Source of the DNA: Coriobacteriia bacterium
GTDB lineage: Bacteria; Actinomycetota; Coriobacteriia; WRKU01; WQUG01
Assembly: GCA_009785705.1 (NCBI GenBank)
Contig: WQVS01000022.1
Span: forward strand, 1-15,425
DNA: 15,425 nucleotides
Direction: 5' to 3'
In this document: positions 14,595 through 15,425 of the stretch, piece by piece
How positions within the stretch are numbered: position 1 is the stretch's first letter
Layout of the letters: every line of letters starts with the position of its first letter
Notes under the pieces: generated by a model
Seen by the model: only the letters and a program-made list of their open reading frames with translations
The model's database searches: none
Told to the model about the DNA's origin: nothing
Program-made: the position numbers and the translations under genes

Positions 14595-15425
14595 ATGAAT
14601 GCCCCTGTAATAACGCCAAAACAGTTTCCACCACAGACACCTGCACATTCTCATACACCTCGGCAGGCACTACATCCATCTTTGCACAGAACTACTGCAC
14701 GTCCTTTATCAACTCCCCCTGTTCCAGTCATGACGGGATGGAAGCGCTCTGCCACTAATGCGCCTTTACTTGTTAGCAATTTGCAGCGTTTACGTGAGGA
14801 GATTTTAGAGGAATATCCCATTCGCGACATTGTTGTACTAGGAATGGGTGGCAGTGCACTAGGAGCACGCATCTTTTTAAATCTAAACAAACAAGAGCTT
14901 CTTGATTCGGGAGTAAGAGTACGCATAGTTGACACCACTGAACCCAATAGCGTCAAAGCAATTCTAGGAGATTTCGATGCTGCCGCTGGACTTGTTATTG
15001 TTTCCAGCAAGTCAGGAGGAACCATTGAACCTCTTTGCTTGGGACAAATATTTTTTAAATACATGAGCCTGACTCTGGGTTCTGACAGGGCGGCCGCGGC
15101 ACACTTTATTGCAATCAGCGATGAAAATACCCCGCTAACAAGGCGTGCAAATGCTCAGGGTTGGCGTGGCATCATTAATACGCCTTCTAATGTCGGAGGC
15201 AGATTTTCTGTTTTAACTGCTTTTGGCTTAGCCCCTGCAGTTCTTGCAGGAATAGACCCAAAGGCCACAATCGAAGCTGCCCAAGATATGCAATTCCTTT
15301 GCTTATCGGGTAAGCCCTGTCCTGCAAAGCTACTGGCAGACTCCATCTTCCAAAGCCTTCGCGAAGGACGCGACAAATGCATTATCGCTTATGATGAACA
15401 GTCTGAAGCCTTTGCTCGCTGGCTA
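14595..15425 (+). CDS. pgi: Glucose-6-phosphate isomerase, SIS-domain type, C-terminus cut by window edge
   Basis: Converts glucose 6-phosphate and fructose 6-phosphate in glycolysis. The frame from ATG 14595 is open to the edge (277 residues); at least a second SIS domain must lie outside. Sugar-phosphate isomerase motifs are clear: VVLGMGGSALGARI (about 81-93), VDTTEPNSV, IVSSKSGGTIEP (about 135-146) and NVGGRFSVLTAFGLAPAVLAGID (about 199-221 in total). This pattern is closest to the isomerase half of fused transaldolase/phosphoglucose isomerase proteins, but no transaldolase domain precedes it here. Residues 1-45 are odd: rich in Pro, His and Thr with no recognisable fold. The next in-frame ATG (14730, MTGWKRSA) lacks a ribosome site; GGAAG lies about 11 nt before ATG 14595, a long spacing. 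It follows hypE by 49 nt. Confidence 0.88.
   Translation, partial: MNAPVITPKQFPPQTPAHSHTPRQALHPSLHRTTARPLSTPPVPVMTGWKRSATNAPLLVSNLQRLREEILEEYPIRDIVVLGMGGSALGARIFLNLNKQELLDSGVRVRIVDTTEPNSVKAILGDFDAAAGLVIVSSKSGGTIEPLCLGQIFFKYMSLTLGSDRAAAAHFIAISDENTPLTRRANAQGWRGIINTPSNVGGRFSVLTAFGLAPAVLAGIDPKATIEAAQDMQFLCLSGKPCPAKLLADSIFQSLREGRDKCIIAYDEQSEAFARWL

Noticed and set aside
14651..15064. 137-codon minus-strand frame opposite pgi
   Set aside because: Shadow of a clear isomerase coding frame; no recognisable motif.
1..15425. CRISPR array, tRNA, rRNA, transposase or prophage genes
   Set aside because: No regularly spaced repeats, cloverleaf-like intergenic sequence or mobile-element proteins; intergenic space is at most 156 nt.

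Overview
This 15.4 kb window is gene-dense bacterial chromosome of moderate-to-low GC (an impression by eye in the mid-40s percent, not computed). The gene set and architecture suggest a low-GC member of the Coriobacteriia (Actinomycetota, for example the Atopobiaceae) or, less likely, a Firmicute. The pointers are a single long Rel with RFKD motif, a YerC/YecD regulator, ClpC, the MEP pathway genes ispD and ispF, an SIS-type glucose-6-phosphate isomerase, and a type I surface protein with duplicated ectodomain. This assignment is inference. No phage, insertion sequence, CRISPR, rRNA or tRNA was recognised.

Left block (1-7061, minus strand, transcribed right to left): an unrecognised signal-peptide protein with a C-terminal membrane anchor, then rel ((p)ppGpp synthetase/hydrolase), a YerC/YecD TrpR-like regulator, and dnaE (Pol III alpha, cut by the window edge at its C-terminus). 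The surface-protein/rel and yerC/dnaE junctions are ATGA overlaps, so this looks like one transcript joining a cell-envelope protein, the stringent-response enzyme, a regulator and the replicative polymerase. A perfect TATAAT lies just upstream of the surface-protein gene.

Middle block (7135-11637, minus strand): clpC-ispD-ispF-cysE, tightly packed (2-nt gap, 4-nt overlap, 20-nt gap). It resembles a shortened form of the clpC-radA-disA-yacL-ispD-ispF-gltX-cysE-cysS cluster of Bacillus. It combines protein quality control, isoprenoid precursor synthesis and the first step of cysteine synthesis.

Right block (11794-15425, plus strand), divergent from clpC across a 156-nt intergenic region: hypC-hypD-hypE, the maturation proteins for the Fe(CN)2CO centre of NiFe hydrogenases, followed after 49 nt by a glucose-6-phosphate isomerase gene that runs off the window. 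No hydrogenase structural genes are present.

Most of the window is recognisable housekeeping content. The least explained element is the 493-residue membrane-anchored protein whose stop codon overlaps the rel start. Several start codons need care: ispD starts with TTG, hypC starts ten codons inside the longest ORF, and hypE starts about 116 codons inside its longest ORF.
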